Shown one piece after another: positions 8,609 through 16,957 of a stretch of 64,000 nucleotides of DNA. The notes below the pieces were generated by a model. It did no database searches, had not been told where the DNA came from, and saw only the letters and a list, made by a program, of their open reading frames with translations. The stretch is from Candidatus Zipacnadia bacterium (lineage in GTDB: Bacteria; Armatimonadota; Zipacnadia; Zipacnadales; UBA5352). The translations under genes and the position numbers were made by a program. Location of the stretch: positions 1 to 64,000 of the forward strand of contig JALGUJ010000005.1 of assembly GCA_029820945.1 (NCBI GenBank). The letters are read 5' to 3'. Position 1 is the first letter of the stretch. The number at the start of each line of letters is the position of its first letter.

Positions 8609-11600
8609 TTACTCGCCCTCCGCGAGTCGCTCAACTGCCGCCACGATCTCCTCGGGCGACAGGTCGCAGGCGACCGTCAGGCTGTCATCTGACCACGACT
8701 TCGCCCACGCCAGGTCCTGGCGGGCGGCGTCGGCGTCGAGCGGGTGCAGCATCTCGTCTACGGGGTTGAGGAGCGCGACCGGCCGCGGGGCGATCAGCGC
8801 GGGCAGGTCGGGCAGGTCGTACGCCTCAAGGGCCTTCGGCACCCAGAAGTACTCGCGCAGGGCGTTCCACTTGCGCTCAATCAGCCGCGCATACGAGGAG
8901 AGCATGCCCACCGTCGCGACGCCGGCCACTCGCTCGTCGGCCATCGCGGCGGCCAGCGCCCACGTCCCGCCCAGGCCCTCGCCGACCAGGGCGTAGCGAC
9001 CAATCCCGCCCCGCTCCGCGTCGAGGTAGTCCATGACGCGCATCAGGTCGAAGGCCCGCGCGCCCATCATCGTCCGACCGGCGCCGGCGTAGGAGATCGC
9101 GTATCCGTCGCGCTGCCAGTGCGTCCGGTCGTACTCCACCACCCTCGAACGCGCGCCACCCTCGATGTCCAGCTCGCCCGTGCCGCGCACGTCCACGGAA
9201 ACGACGCGATGCCCGTGCACGGCGACGGCGAAGGGGAGTGCCTGCGGGTCGTACGCCGTCGGCTTCCCGCCCTCGGCGGCGTGGATGATCGGCGGCCCGG
9301 ATGCGCCGCCCGCCGGCTCGATGATCAGCGCCGCGACCTCGATCCCCTCCTCGCTCTCGATGCCGACCTTGCGCACCGACAGCTCCGGATGCTCATAGGC
9401 ACCCGCCTCGCGCCAGGGCGGGGCCTCGCGCTCCGCGCCGGGGGCAAGCCCGAGCTTGCGCAGCACCAGCGCCGTCCGCTCCGCCACGAACGCGCGCCGC
9501 TGATCCTCCGCCGCGGGGGGGTTGGGCCGCTCCGGCGCCATCTCCTGCATGAGCCGCGTGTCGAGCGTCCACGGCAGCACTCCGCCCAGCGAGCTCTCCA
9601 CCAGCCCCGTCCCGGTGCACCACAGCTCCTCAGCCTCGAGGTGCTCGATCTCGCCCTCCTCCCGGCCGGCGTCGATGCCGAACCAGCGATTGAGCCACTC
9701 ATAGGCGGCCTCGCGCTTCGGCCGCTCAAGATTGTGGACGCCATCCACCCACTCGAACTTGTGCGCGTCCGCGGCGCCGAACGTCTCATAGAGCGGCTGC
9801 AGCCACTCGTAGCGCGTCTCATGGTGCGTCTCGCCCGAGTCCTCTCCCACGATCCAGATCAGCGGGCGGGGCGGGATGAGGCTGATGATCTGGCGGTCGA
9901 ACTCGCGCTTGCCGAGGAAGTAGGTGTTCTCGCACGAGCCGCCGGGGTGCGCGGCGCAGCAGACCTTCACCGCCGGGTGGCAGGCGGCCGTGAGCAGAGC
10001 CATCTGCCCGCCGCCGGAGTTGCCACCCACGCCGATGCGCTCGGGGTCGATGACGTCGGTGCGGGTGAGCATGTAGTCCACCACGCGCACGGTGTCGCGC
10101 GTGCGCAGACCGCTGAGGCTGCGTCCGACGAGGAAGCCGCGCCGCACCTCGTAGTGGTGCTGACCGACCGGCCCGCCGCACCTCCCCAACTCCTCCGGCG
10201 GCTCCGCCCAGTAGATGCGCTCGCCCTGGCCGATCGGGTCGAGCGCGACCGCGACGTAGCCCTTCTCGGCCAGCCCCAGACCGAACTCGTGGTAGAGGTG
10301 GTAGCCCTTGCCCTCCGCGGCGTGGCCGATGGTGATGCAGATGCCCGGCGCAGGCAGGGGCTTGCTCTTCGGGATGTAGACGTTCAGCGGCACGTAGAGG
10401 CCCGGCTCGCTCTCGATGATGACCTTCTCGATGGTGCAGTAGTCGAGCTCGATCTCGCCCACCTTGCGGGGGTTCAGCGGCGATCCGCTCTCGCCGGTCC
10501 AGCGCCCGAAGATGGCGGGCAGCAGGGCGCGCACATTCGCCTGATACGCGCGCACCTGCTCGGGCGTGTGCAACGCCTCGATCTCCTCGCTCACGCGCGC
10601 GAAGTCCGCCTGCTCACGCCGGCCTACCTGGCGGGCCAGCATCAGGCTCGCCTCATGGCGCTCGCTCGGGCTCTGGTATACACGCAGGTTGTTCGGCGGC
10701 GGGAGATCCTCGGCCGGCAGCAGCTCACCCTCGAACCTGCGCACCGGTGCGAAATGCAGCTCGACCACTCGCGCGCGCTCGCCCTGATCGGCCTCCCCCA
10801 CCACCGTGACGCGGCTGTAGCGCTGGATGTCAACGCCTTCGAAGGTGTGCTCTCGCAGCTCCTGGGCGGCGTCCGTCTCGCCCTCCACCGCATCGGCCGT
10901 CACGGTCCCAACCTCGACGCCGTTGACCAGCAGGCGGATGGTGGAGGCGCCATCGGGCTCGTCGATGTAGCGCAGCGTGACGTCCCAGCGCGCGGTCGCC
11001 TCATGGAAGATCGTCGTCGCACGGCCGACCCGTCCCTCCTCGGCGGTCTGCAGGACCGTCCACTGCGAGCGCTGCGCGATCTCGTAGCCGTCGAACTCTT
11101 CGAAGTGCCGGGGCTCGTAGGTCGTCTCGTCCATGTCAGGGGGCAGTGGCGCGCCGGCGACGCCCTTCAGCTCGACGTCGTCGAACCACGCTCTGCCGGC
11201 TCCTCTCAGCCCGACGTAGGGCATCACGTAGCAGGGATCATCGGGCGCGGTCACGGTCACGGAGACGCGCGTCCAGTCGCTGGTGCCGGTCACGTTTCCA
11301 CCGCCCGGCTGCAGGAGGATCGCCCCGCCGATGCCGATTGCGTATATCTGCACACCGGCCGCCCCCGTGGCGTCCTCTGTCCTGACCCAGGCGGAGAGGG
11401 TCGCCTCGGTGCCCGGCTCCAGGCCGATGCTCTGGTCAGAGCCCGCGCGCCAGCGGTCCGGGACGAGGTACTCGTCGCTGCCCTCGATGAACAGGCTGCG
11501 CTCGCCCGTGTGCGCAACGCCCTCGGCCCACTCGAAGCGCGAGGTCGAGCCCGGCGCGGGCCGGGTCTCCCAGCCGAGGGGACCATGGCGGTCTCCCAGC

Positions 11601-11734
11601 TCGAAGGACGGGTTTGGCGCCAGGTTCTCGGTCCGGTCTCCGGCGGGGTCCTGCTCCTGGCAGAGGGCGGCCGATGCCAGGAAGGCGCCGACGAGGCAGG
11701 CGACAGCCAGAATGCCACTTGGCCGAGGGCACAT
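8609..11734 (-). CDS. Very large secreted esterase with two alpha/beta-hydrolase domains (second apparently inactive)
   Basis: A 1041-residue exported protein with a signal peptide to about residue 25 and GAGGGGAG 7 nt before the ATG. Residues about 35-190 resemble a carbohydrate-binding beta-sandwich (NPSFELGDRHGPLGWE), and another beta-rich segment follows to about 340. The first alpha/beta-hydrolase domain (about 400-680) is acetyl-xylan-esterase/dienelactone-hydrolase-like, with the nucleophile elbow GGNSGGGQ at Ser573. The second (about 770-1035) has the same fold cues, but its elbow reads VGEGLGG, so Gly920 replaces the nucleophile. The family commonly removes acetyl or glucuronoyl esters from plant polysaccharide. 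The second domain may be structural or substrate-binding. Confidence 0.8.
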   Translation of the reverse strand: MCPRPSGILAVACLVGAFLASAALCQEQDPAGDRTENLAPNPSFELGDRHGPLGWETRPAPGSTSRFEWAEGVAHTGERSLFIEGSDEYLVPDRWRAGSDQSIGLEPGTEATLSAWVRTEDATGAAGVQIYAIGIGGAILLQPGGGNVTGTSDWTRVSVTVTAPDDPCYVMPYVGLRGAGRAWFDDVELKGVAGAPLPPDMDETTYEPRHFEEFDGYEIAQRSQWTVLQTAEEGRVGRATTIFHEATARWDVTLRYIDEPDGASTIRLLVNGVEVGTVTADAVEGETDAAQELREHTFEGVDIQRYSRVTVVGEADQGERARVVELHFAPVRRFEGELLPAEDLPPPNNLRVYQSPSERHEASLMLARQVGRREQADFARVSEEIEALHTPEQVRAYQANVRALLPAIFGRWTGESGSPLNPRKVGEIELDYCTIEKVIIESEPGLYVPLNVYIPKSKPLPAPGICITIGHAAEGKGYHLYHEFGLGLAEKGYVAVALDPIGQGERIYWAEPPEELGRCGGPVGQHHYEVRRGFLVGRSLSGLRTRDTVRVVDYMLTRTDVIDPERIGVGGNSGGGQMALLTAACHPAVKVCCAAHPGGSCENTYFLGKREFDRQIISLIPPRPLIWIVGEDSGETHHETRYEWLQPLYETFGAADAHKFEWVDGVHNLERPKREAAYEWLNRWFGIDAGREEGEIEHLEAEELWCTGTGLVESSLGGVLPWTLDTRLMQEMAPERPNPPAAEDQRRAFVAERTALVLRKLGLAPGAEREAPPWREAGAYEHPELSVRKVGIESEEGIEVAALIIEPAGGASGPPIIHAAEGGKPTAYDPQALPFAVAVHGHRVVSVDVRGTGELDIEGGARSRVVEYDRTHWQRDGYAISYAGAGRTMMGARAFDLMRVMDYLDAERGGIGRYALVGEGLGGTWALAAAMADERVAGVATVGMLSSYARLIERKWNALREYFWVPKALEAYDLPDLPALIAPRPVALLNPVDEMLHPLDADAARQDLAWAKSWSDDSLTVACDLSPEEIVAAVERLAEGE

Positions 11735-11789
11735 CGCACTCTCCCCTCGCGGTCAATCGCGTCCGCGGCGGCCACCCACGCGCAGCGCG

Positions 11790-11844
11790 CCCGCCCCGGC
11801 GGGGGCAGGCGCGCCTGATTGCGACAGACCGGCTCCGTCCGGTC
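11790..11844. terminator. Cluster of GC-rich hairpins after the outer-membrane-barrel gene
   Basis: Between the stop of the barrel gene and the start of the esterase gene are GACCGG/CCGGTC (11827-11832 with 11839-11844), a 12-bp palindrome CAGGCGCGCCTG (11806-11817) and CCCGC/GCGGG near 11790-11803. Together they could attenuate read-through from the barrel gene. There is no U-tract. Confidence 0.35.
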
Positions 11845-11884
11845 GCTTGCACGCCGTCGCCAAGCCCGCTGCCCGCCCTCCGGG

Positions 11885-12757
11885 CTAGAACTCGCCGCTC
11901 ACGCGCAGGCCCAGGCCGATGGACTGATCGGGAGTAGCGATGATGGACGTCGCAGCCGTGGGGCCCGCCGCGTTGGTGAGGAAGGCGTCAACACGCACGT
12001 CGTCGTCCTCGGGCTGCCAGGAGCCGCCGACGGACCACACGAAGTCACTGGTTGGGTCGTTGGTCGCGTCGTCGATGCTGTTCTCTCCCGTGAGGACGAG
12101 CTGCACGTCGCCCATCGCCGAGTACTCGCCGAGCGGGTGTGAGACGCCAAAGCCGACGGCGAAGACGTCGCCGAAGCCGTCTATGGTCTCGTCGCCCACG
12201 CTCGGGGAGTCATCGAACCCGATATAGCGGGGGACAAGCTTGAGGCGAGTGCCGCGCGCGTTCATCCACTCGACCGGGACGGAGATCGTCGGGATGACGT
12301 CATCCGACAGAGCGGTGGCCGGAATCTCGGTGTTGGTGCCCTCGAGATTGCCTATGGGGATCTCGAAGCCGGGCATTACCGAGACCGTCGTCTGCCCGCT
12401 GTTACTGGCTTCCTGGTAGGCCAGCCACTTGAAGCTCAAGCCGACGAGCGTCGCCGTCGAGTCGCGGACCACGTCGGCGATCGGGTCCTCCCCGCTGGTG
12501 TCCATGGTGAAGATGGTGAATTCGGCTTCGGTCTCCTCACCGGCTCTCACCCGGACGCCGGCCGCAAAGGTCTGATTGCCGTCACCATTGAACAGGCGCA
12601 GCTCACCGCCCCCTACGCCGCCCTCCTGCTGGTACGGCTCCGCGCTCGGCAGGTTGGGGGTGTTGTAGCTCTCGGCCCACGCCACCCCGGAAGAAGCAAG
12701 AAGCGCCAGGACAGCTACTGCGGTAAGGCTGTGACGAAGGATGCTGGCACCAAGCAC
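11885..12757 (-). CDS. Putative outer-membrane beta-barrel protein (porin/transport-like)
   Basis: A 290-residue exported protein with a signal peptide ending ASSGVAWA-E. The mature part has alternating polar and hydrophobic stretches with many Gly, Asp and Thr. It ends in GLGLRVSGEF, a C-terminal Phe strand typical of outer-membrane barrel proteins recognised by the BAM machinery. No family is recognised. The start matters: the ATG at 12763 lies only 1 nt after GGGAGG, too close to work. The in-frame GTG at 12757 is 7 nt from it, so GTG is preferred. It may be a passive channel for the locus; that is inference. Confidence 0.65.
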   Translation of the reverse strand: MLGASILRHSLTAVAVLALLASSGVAWAESYNTPNLPSAEPYQQEGGVGGGELRLFNGDGNQTFAAGVRVRAGEETEAEFTIFTMDTSGEDPIADVVRDSTATLVGLSFKWLAYQEASNSGQTTVSVMPGFEIPIGNLEGTNTEIPATALSDDVIPTISVPVEWMNARGTRLKLVPRYIGFDDSPSVGDETIDGFGDVFAVGFGVSHPLGEYSAMGDVQLVLTGENSIDDATNDPTSDFVWSVGGSWQPEDDDVRVDAFLTNAAGPTAATSIIATPDQSIGLGLRVSGEF

Positions 12758-12966
12758 GGTCATCCCTCCCGGTCTGAATGGAGAGTCCCTGACGGGCCCG
12801 CACGGCCCTGGTGTCTATTGGCGCCGAGGGCCTACCCCCGGCAGCCCACGCAGCGTATCGTGAGGGAGGTTAGCCGCGCGGCCTCCCTTTCCCTCCTTCA
12901 CGAGAAGGAAATCACCCGGCGGCAGCGGGGGAGATCGCCGCGGATCCTCGCGCTCCTCCGCGGCGC
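12758..12966. other. Intergenic region with hairpin, barrel gene upstream sequence
   Basis: About 200 bases with no open frame of note. GGGAGG (12864-12869) can pair with CCTCCC (12882-12887), followed on the plus strand by TTTCCC. As both flanking genes are on the minus strand, it may be a weak terminator for the DUF4091 gene or a regulatory hairpin for the barrel gene. No promoter was recognised. Confidence 0.35.
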
Positions 12967-14655
12967 CTATCTGGCGTGGGCGATGATCTCCGCCAGCTCC
13001 CGGCGCGCCCGGGCGTAGTCCTCCGCGTCGTGGCTCCAGTCGCCGAAGGAGGCGGCGATGTCCGCCACGATGGCATCCACACGCTCGCGGGCGTTCTGGG
13101 GGCGCACCATCACCATGCCCTCCGGGCCCATGACCGCGTGGGTGCGCCCCGACTCGCCCGACGCCGCGGCCATGACCATGTACTCGTAGTCCTCCAGCGC
13201 CTCGCGGATGAGCTTGAGGCGGATGGAGGGCACGGGGCCCTCGATGCCCGCCGGCGGGCCGGGATACAGCAGCATCCCCTCGCCCCAGAACTTCTCACGG
13301 AAGTGCGGGGCCTCCCACACGCCCTCCATCGTCTCATACTGGCTCCAGTAGACGCTCGACCAGTAGAGGAAGCCGGTGATGTCGTAGTGCCAGCTCACCC
13401 AGAAGGGCGCGCGGAAGTTCAGCGGCTCCACGTCGATCTGCCACCACGGAGTGCCCTCCGCGCCCTGGCACAGCGCCGTGTAGCTCCACAGCCTCTCCCC
13501 CTGCTCCAGCCGCTCGCGCGCGGTCGCCTCATCCCACAGGCCCCAGAGCGGGCACCAGATGTCCACCGCCCCGTAGAGGTCGCCCCATTCGGGGTTGCTC
13601 GTGACGGTCTGCTCGGTGCACATGCGGGCGATTTCGGGGTCGGCCTCGTGGATCAGCGCCCCCTGCCGGCGCACCGTCTCGTACTCCTCGGCGTCGTTCG
13701 GCTCATCTCTCATGTAGATGTAGGCCAGGTCGAGATAGCCGAGGTCGCGCAGCCAGTCTGCAATCGCGCGCAGGTAGGCCTTGCACTTCTCGGGCTCATC
13801 GCGATAGCGGAAGGGGATGGCCAGCGCGTTCACGTGCTTCTCCTCGACCAGCATGCGCAGCCGCTCGGCCTCGCCGTGCTCCTGGAGGCCCTCCTCCTCG
13901 GACCACTCAGGCCAGATCGGGCCGAAGGACCCGGGCACGGCGCGGTGGCGCAGCATCTCGTCGATGTAGAGGTCCTCCACGCGCCTGAACTCGTCGGAGT
14001 CCGCGTCTATCCCCAGGCCCTTCGCCACCCGGCTGCCGAGGCTGCCGAAGCGCGAGCGCATGGCGATCTCCGCGGGCAGCTCGAAGTTCCAGACCTCCAG
14101 GTCAACGGGGACCTGTGCCAGCTCGATGCTCCCGGCCGCCACGCTGATAGTGCCGGTGTAGCGTCCGGCGCGAGTGCCCGCAGGCACGAAGAGGTCGCAC
14201 CAGACCTCGGCGTTCTCTCCCGGCTCCACGTCGAAGGGCGCCGCATCGTAGGTTGCGCCCTCAAGGTCCTCGCCGGTCTCCCGATCGAGGAACGGGATCA
14301 GCGCATCAGGGTACCATCCGGTGGGGCTGTCCACGCGGTAGCTCGGCTCGGTGATCTCCAGGTAATGCGCGCGGTATAGCTCGAGGTTGTAGGCCGAGAT
14401 CGCGCCACCGGGGCCGTTGAGGCTGCCGGCGACCACGCGCACGTCGCGCAGCGGGCGGTCGCCCGCATGCACGATGAGGCGGAAGGGCTCGTACTCGTTC
14501 GCCGCGGCCCCCAGCCGTGCCGCGGTCTGCGTGCCGGGCGGGGTGCTCTTGAGCACACGCTGCCAGGGCGAAGCGACCCAGACCGTCGCATCCTCCTGGG
14601 CGAACGCCATGACCGGGATGCAGGTGAGCAGCAGGGCCATCAGCAAGATCTGCAT
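12967..14655 (-). CDS. Secreted DUF4091 glycoside-hydrolase-like protein
   Basis: A 562-residue exported protein with a signal peptide to about residue 19 (PVMAFA) and GAGGAGGT 7 nt before the ATG at 14655. The first ~170 residues are a beta-sandwich seen in DUF4091 proteins (ANEYEPFRLIV; DVEPGENAEVWCDLFVPAG). A TIM-barrel-like region follows with YMRDEPNDAEEY, and the C-terminal DUF4091 signature is SIRLKLIREALEDYEYM. The family is associated with glycan degradation, but activity is largely unassigned. It is the last gene of the run that begins at the ceramidase-like genes; the M14 peptidase gene lies 53 nt upstream. Confidence 0.82.
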   Translation of the reverse strand: MQILLMALLLTCIPVMAFAQEDATVWVASPWQRVLKSTPPGTQTAARLGAAANEYEPFRLIVHAGDRPLRDVRVVAGSLNGPGGAISAYNLELYRAHYLEITEPSYRVDSPTGWYPDALIPFLDRETGEDLEGATYDAAPFDVEPGENAEVWCDLFVPAGTRAGRYTGTISVAAGSIELAQVPVDLEVWNFELPAEIAMRSRFGSLGSRVAKGLGIDADSDEFRRVEDLYIDEMLRHRAVPGSFGPIWPEWSEEEGLQEHGEAERLRMLVEEKHVNALAIPFRYRDEPEKCKAYLRAIADWLRDLGYLDLAYIYMRDEPNDAEEYETVRRQGALIHEADPEIARMCTEQTVTSNPEWGDLYGAVDIWCPLWGLWDEATARERLEQGERLWSYTALCQGAEGTPWWQIDVEPLNFRAPFWVSWHYDITGFLYWSSVYWSQYETMEGVWEAPHFREKFWGEGMLLYPGPPAGIEGPVPSIRLKLIREALEDYEYMVMAAASGESGRTHAVMGPEGMVMVRPQNARERVDAIVADIAASFGDWSHDAEDYARARRELAEIIAHAR

Positions 14656-14708
14656 GGTGGGACCTCCTCGGCGATCACGTGTCGTTGCGTGCCACACGTC
14701 TCCCGCAG

Positions 14709-15692
14709 CTATGGGCCCGCCAGCAACCGCTCGATACCGGTACGTATTGCCACCTCGTTGAGGCGTTGTTGCAGCGCCGGCGGCGTTCGAGGGCTGTTGT
14801 TCTGGATCTCGGAGGTGATGATGTGGAGGCGATGGTACAGGTCGCCCCACCGCTCCACGAAGTACTGCCGCTGCTGGCCCGTGTAGCCCAGCGGCCTGAC
14901 CTCCTCGCACGGGTGAGCGCCCTCAAGCTCGCTCCACGCCGCCACGATCTCCTCCGCCCACTCGCGCTCGTAGCGCTGGATCTCCGGCGGCTGCTCGTCG
15001 AACAGGCAGGGAAGAATCATCATCGCGTTGTGGGGCGAGTTCACGAACTCCGTCTGGTGCAGGCTCAGGGCCTGGTCCCAGTGCTCGTGGCGGTCGAGCA
15101 GCTCGAAGATCCACCGGAAGAGCGTCGAGGAGTGATGGCGGTTCGGCTCCACCCAGTGGTGCTCGTCTATCTGCTCGTAGACGATGCCGATGCGCTCGGG
15201 CAGATTCTCCTCCTCGCGGTCGTCGAAGATGTCCACGCGCTTCCACATCTCGCCGGTCTCGGGATCCTCGCCGCGCATCCAGCACCAGAACTCATCGTTG
15301 CTGTACTTGCTCCCGTCCCAGGCTTCGACGGGCGCGCGGGCGGTGCCGTCGGGGTTGGCGTCGGGCATGAACACGAGTTGGCACTCGCGCAGCACGCGCT
15401 CGTTGTCGAACTCACTGGGCTGGCCGTCGAGCGTCCGGCCGGTCAGGAGCTGGCTGATCACGTTCATCTGCGCGGCGATGGGCGCGGGCTCGTGCGCGTG
15501 CGGCTTGAAGAACATGGCCTTAGCCTTGCCGGCGTCATCGACCGACCGGTCCGTCACCGTCAGCGCCCACACCGGCCTGCCGGCGAACTGCGTCTTGCTC
15601 TCGGCGAGGAAGATGTCGCCATGGTCGGCCGACCACTGAGCGACCTTCGCGTCCACCTCGTCCGGATGCGAGATCCAGGCGGGCTCGAGCAT
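14709..15692 (-). CDS. M14-family zinc carboxypeptidase-like protein
   Basis: A 327-residue protein with the M14 metallopeptidase pattern. It has His65-Ala-His67-Glu68 (KPHAHEPAP, the HxxE zinc motif), ANPDG typical of the substrate-binding loop, a third candidate zinc His in LSLHQTE and a late SEIQ that could supply the catalytic Glu. It has no signal peptide, unlike digestive M14 enzymes, so it probably acts in the cytosol on a peptide or amide of unknown nature. GGAGG lies 7 nt before the start. Only 3 nt separate it from the upstream oxidoreductase gene, so they are in one operon. Confidence 0.75.
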   Translation of the reverse strand: MLEPAWISHPDEVDAKVAQWSADHGDIFLAESKTQFAGRPVWALTVTDRSVDDAGKAKAMFFKPHAHEPAPIAAQMNVISQLLTGRTLDGQPSEFDNERVLRECQLVFMPDANPDGTARAPVEAWDGSKYSNDEFWCWMRGEDPETGEMWKRVDIFDDREEENLPERIGIVYEQIDEHHWVEPNRHHSSTLFRWIFELLDRHEHWDQALSLHQTEFVNSPHNAMMILPCLFDEQPPEIQRYEREWAEEIVAAWSELEGAHPCEEVRPLGYTGQQRQYFVERWGDLYHRLHIITSEIQNNSPRTPPALQQRLNEVAIRTGIERLLAGP

Positions 15693-15695
15693 CGT

Positions 15696-16886
15696 TCAGC
15701 CTCCGTTCCGCGTCGGTGGATGGTACTCCCACGGCTCCGGCTCGACGTCCGGCAGCGGGACGTGGTTCCAGAACTCGGTCCCGCGCCGCGGTCCGGTGCG
15801 TATGTCCGGCACGCTGATGGGCTGTCCGCCCAGCTCCGCCGACCGCGCCGCGAGAATCCCCGGCACCGTGTAGTCGCACATGCGGTAGACGTCGATCGGG
15901 ACGTGCCGGTCCTGCAGCAGCGCGCGCGTGAAGTACCAGGCGGTCTTGAGGTCCGCGCCCGCATGGCCGGTGGTGGTATCGTCGTCCGGCGCGGCCAGCC
16001 CGATGTCGTAGACCTTCCAGCCATCTTGCACACCCATGTCGCGGTCGTTCAGCCGGCAGAAGCCCTCGTGTCGGAACCACTCGAGGCTGCCGAGCGTGCC
16101 CATCAGCCGGTAGTTGTGCGGGTGCGGACGCTGCGTGTTGAGGCTGACGGTGATCTTGATCATGCGCCCCGCCGCGGTCTGGAAGAGCGCCGTCTGGGCG
16201 TCCGCGCGCAGCGGCGCCTGCTCCTGCCACCACGGCCCCTCGCGGCAGACCACCGAGGTCACGCGGTCGTCGAGGACCTCCAGCAACGGGCCAAGCTCGT
16301 GCGTCAGGTACTGGATCGGCGGCTGGTCGGCCCGCCATGAGGGCGGCAGGTCGGTCAGGCCCTCCTCCCGGGCCTGCAGCGGCGTGGTGCGCTCGTTGCC
16401 GGGCGTCACGAGGGTCGCGGGCAAGTAGTGAACGTACTCGCCCTCGGCGTACGAGACCTGCCCGATGCGTTCCTCGACCACCCACTTGCGGAAGTAGCGC
16501 ACGAAGTCCCAGAATGCTGAGTTCTCGCCCAGCATGTACTGCCTGCCCGAGGCCTGAGCGGCCGCCACGATGCGGTGGGCCTCCTCCACCGTGAAGGCGC
16601 CCGGCACCTCGGAGATGACGTGGCACCCGGCCCTGAGCGCCTTGATCGAGTGCTCGGCCTGGCGGCGGCCGTTCGTCGCAACCACGACCGCGTCCGGCTC
16701 CATCGCCAGGAGCTCGTCGTACTCCTCGACCAGCCGTGCCTCCGGCACCACCTCTCGAACGTTCTCGCGAAGGTGCTCGTATCTGTCGGCGCACCCGATG
16801 ATCTCGACGTCATCCAGGTAGGCGTAGTTTCTCACATGGGTCCTGCCACGCCGCAGGCCCAGGATTCCGACGCGGAGGTTACTCAT
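15696..16886 (-). CDS. Gfo/Idh/MocA-family oxidoreductase, paralogue 1 (EKP lysine missing)
   Basis: A 396-residue NAD(P)-dependent oxidoreductase-type protein. The N terminus VGILGLRRGRTH is the Rossmann glycine loop and CADRYEHL follows the second strand. The motif that normally reads EKP is SEVPGAF here, so the conserved lysine is replaced by Val. The C-terminal alpha/beta domain contains VPIDVYRMCDYTVPGI with conserved Asp/Tyr. It is the same length as, and closely similar to, the next gene (SEVPG, EGPWWQ and VPDIR segments shared), so the two are a tandem duplication. GGGAGA precedes the start. The M14 gene follows by 3 nt. Confidence 0.87.
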   Translation of the reverse strand: MSNLRVGILGLRRGRTHVRNYAYLDDVEIIGCADRYEHLRENVREVVPEARLVEEYDELLAMEPDAVVVATNGRRQAEHSIKALRAGCHVISEVPGAFTVEEAHRIVAAAQASGRQYMLGENSAFWDFVRYFRKWVVEERIGQVSYAEGEYVHYLPATLVTPGNERTTPLQAREEGLTDLPPSWRADQPPIQYLTHELGPLLEVLDDRVTSVVCREGPWWQEQAPLRADAQTALFQTAAGRMIKITVSLNTQRPHPHNYRLMGTLGSLEWFRHEGFCRLNDRDMGVQDGWKVYDIGLAAPDDDTTTGHAGADLKTAWYFTRALLQDRHVPIDVYRMCDYTVPGILAARSAELGGQPISVPDIRTGPRRGTEFWNHVPLPDVEPEPWEYHPPTRNGG

Positions 16887-16957
16887 CTCTCAGTCTCCCG
16901 GATCAAGCAATGGTCGAACGGATGTTTGACGCGAAACAGTGTAGACGCGAATCACGG

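Noticed and set aside
8744-11818. Plus-strand open frame of 1024 codons opposite the esterase gene
   Set aside because: Its residues are His/Arg/Ala/Gln-rich with no domain, and it mirrors the coding strand's GC-biased third positions. The minus-strand gene has signal peptide, ribosome binding site and catalytic motifs.
12864-12890. GGGAGG/CCTCCC hairpin followed by TTT as an intrinsic terminator
   Set aside because: The T-run is on the plus strand, where no gene ends. On the minus strand, where it would be needed, no T-run follows.
15693-16794. Minus-strand open frame extending into the M14 gene from upstream
   Set aside because: It lies in another frame of the oxidoreductase gene, which has the Rossmann and C-terminal motifs.
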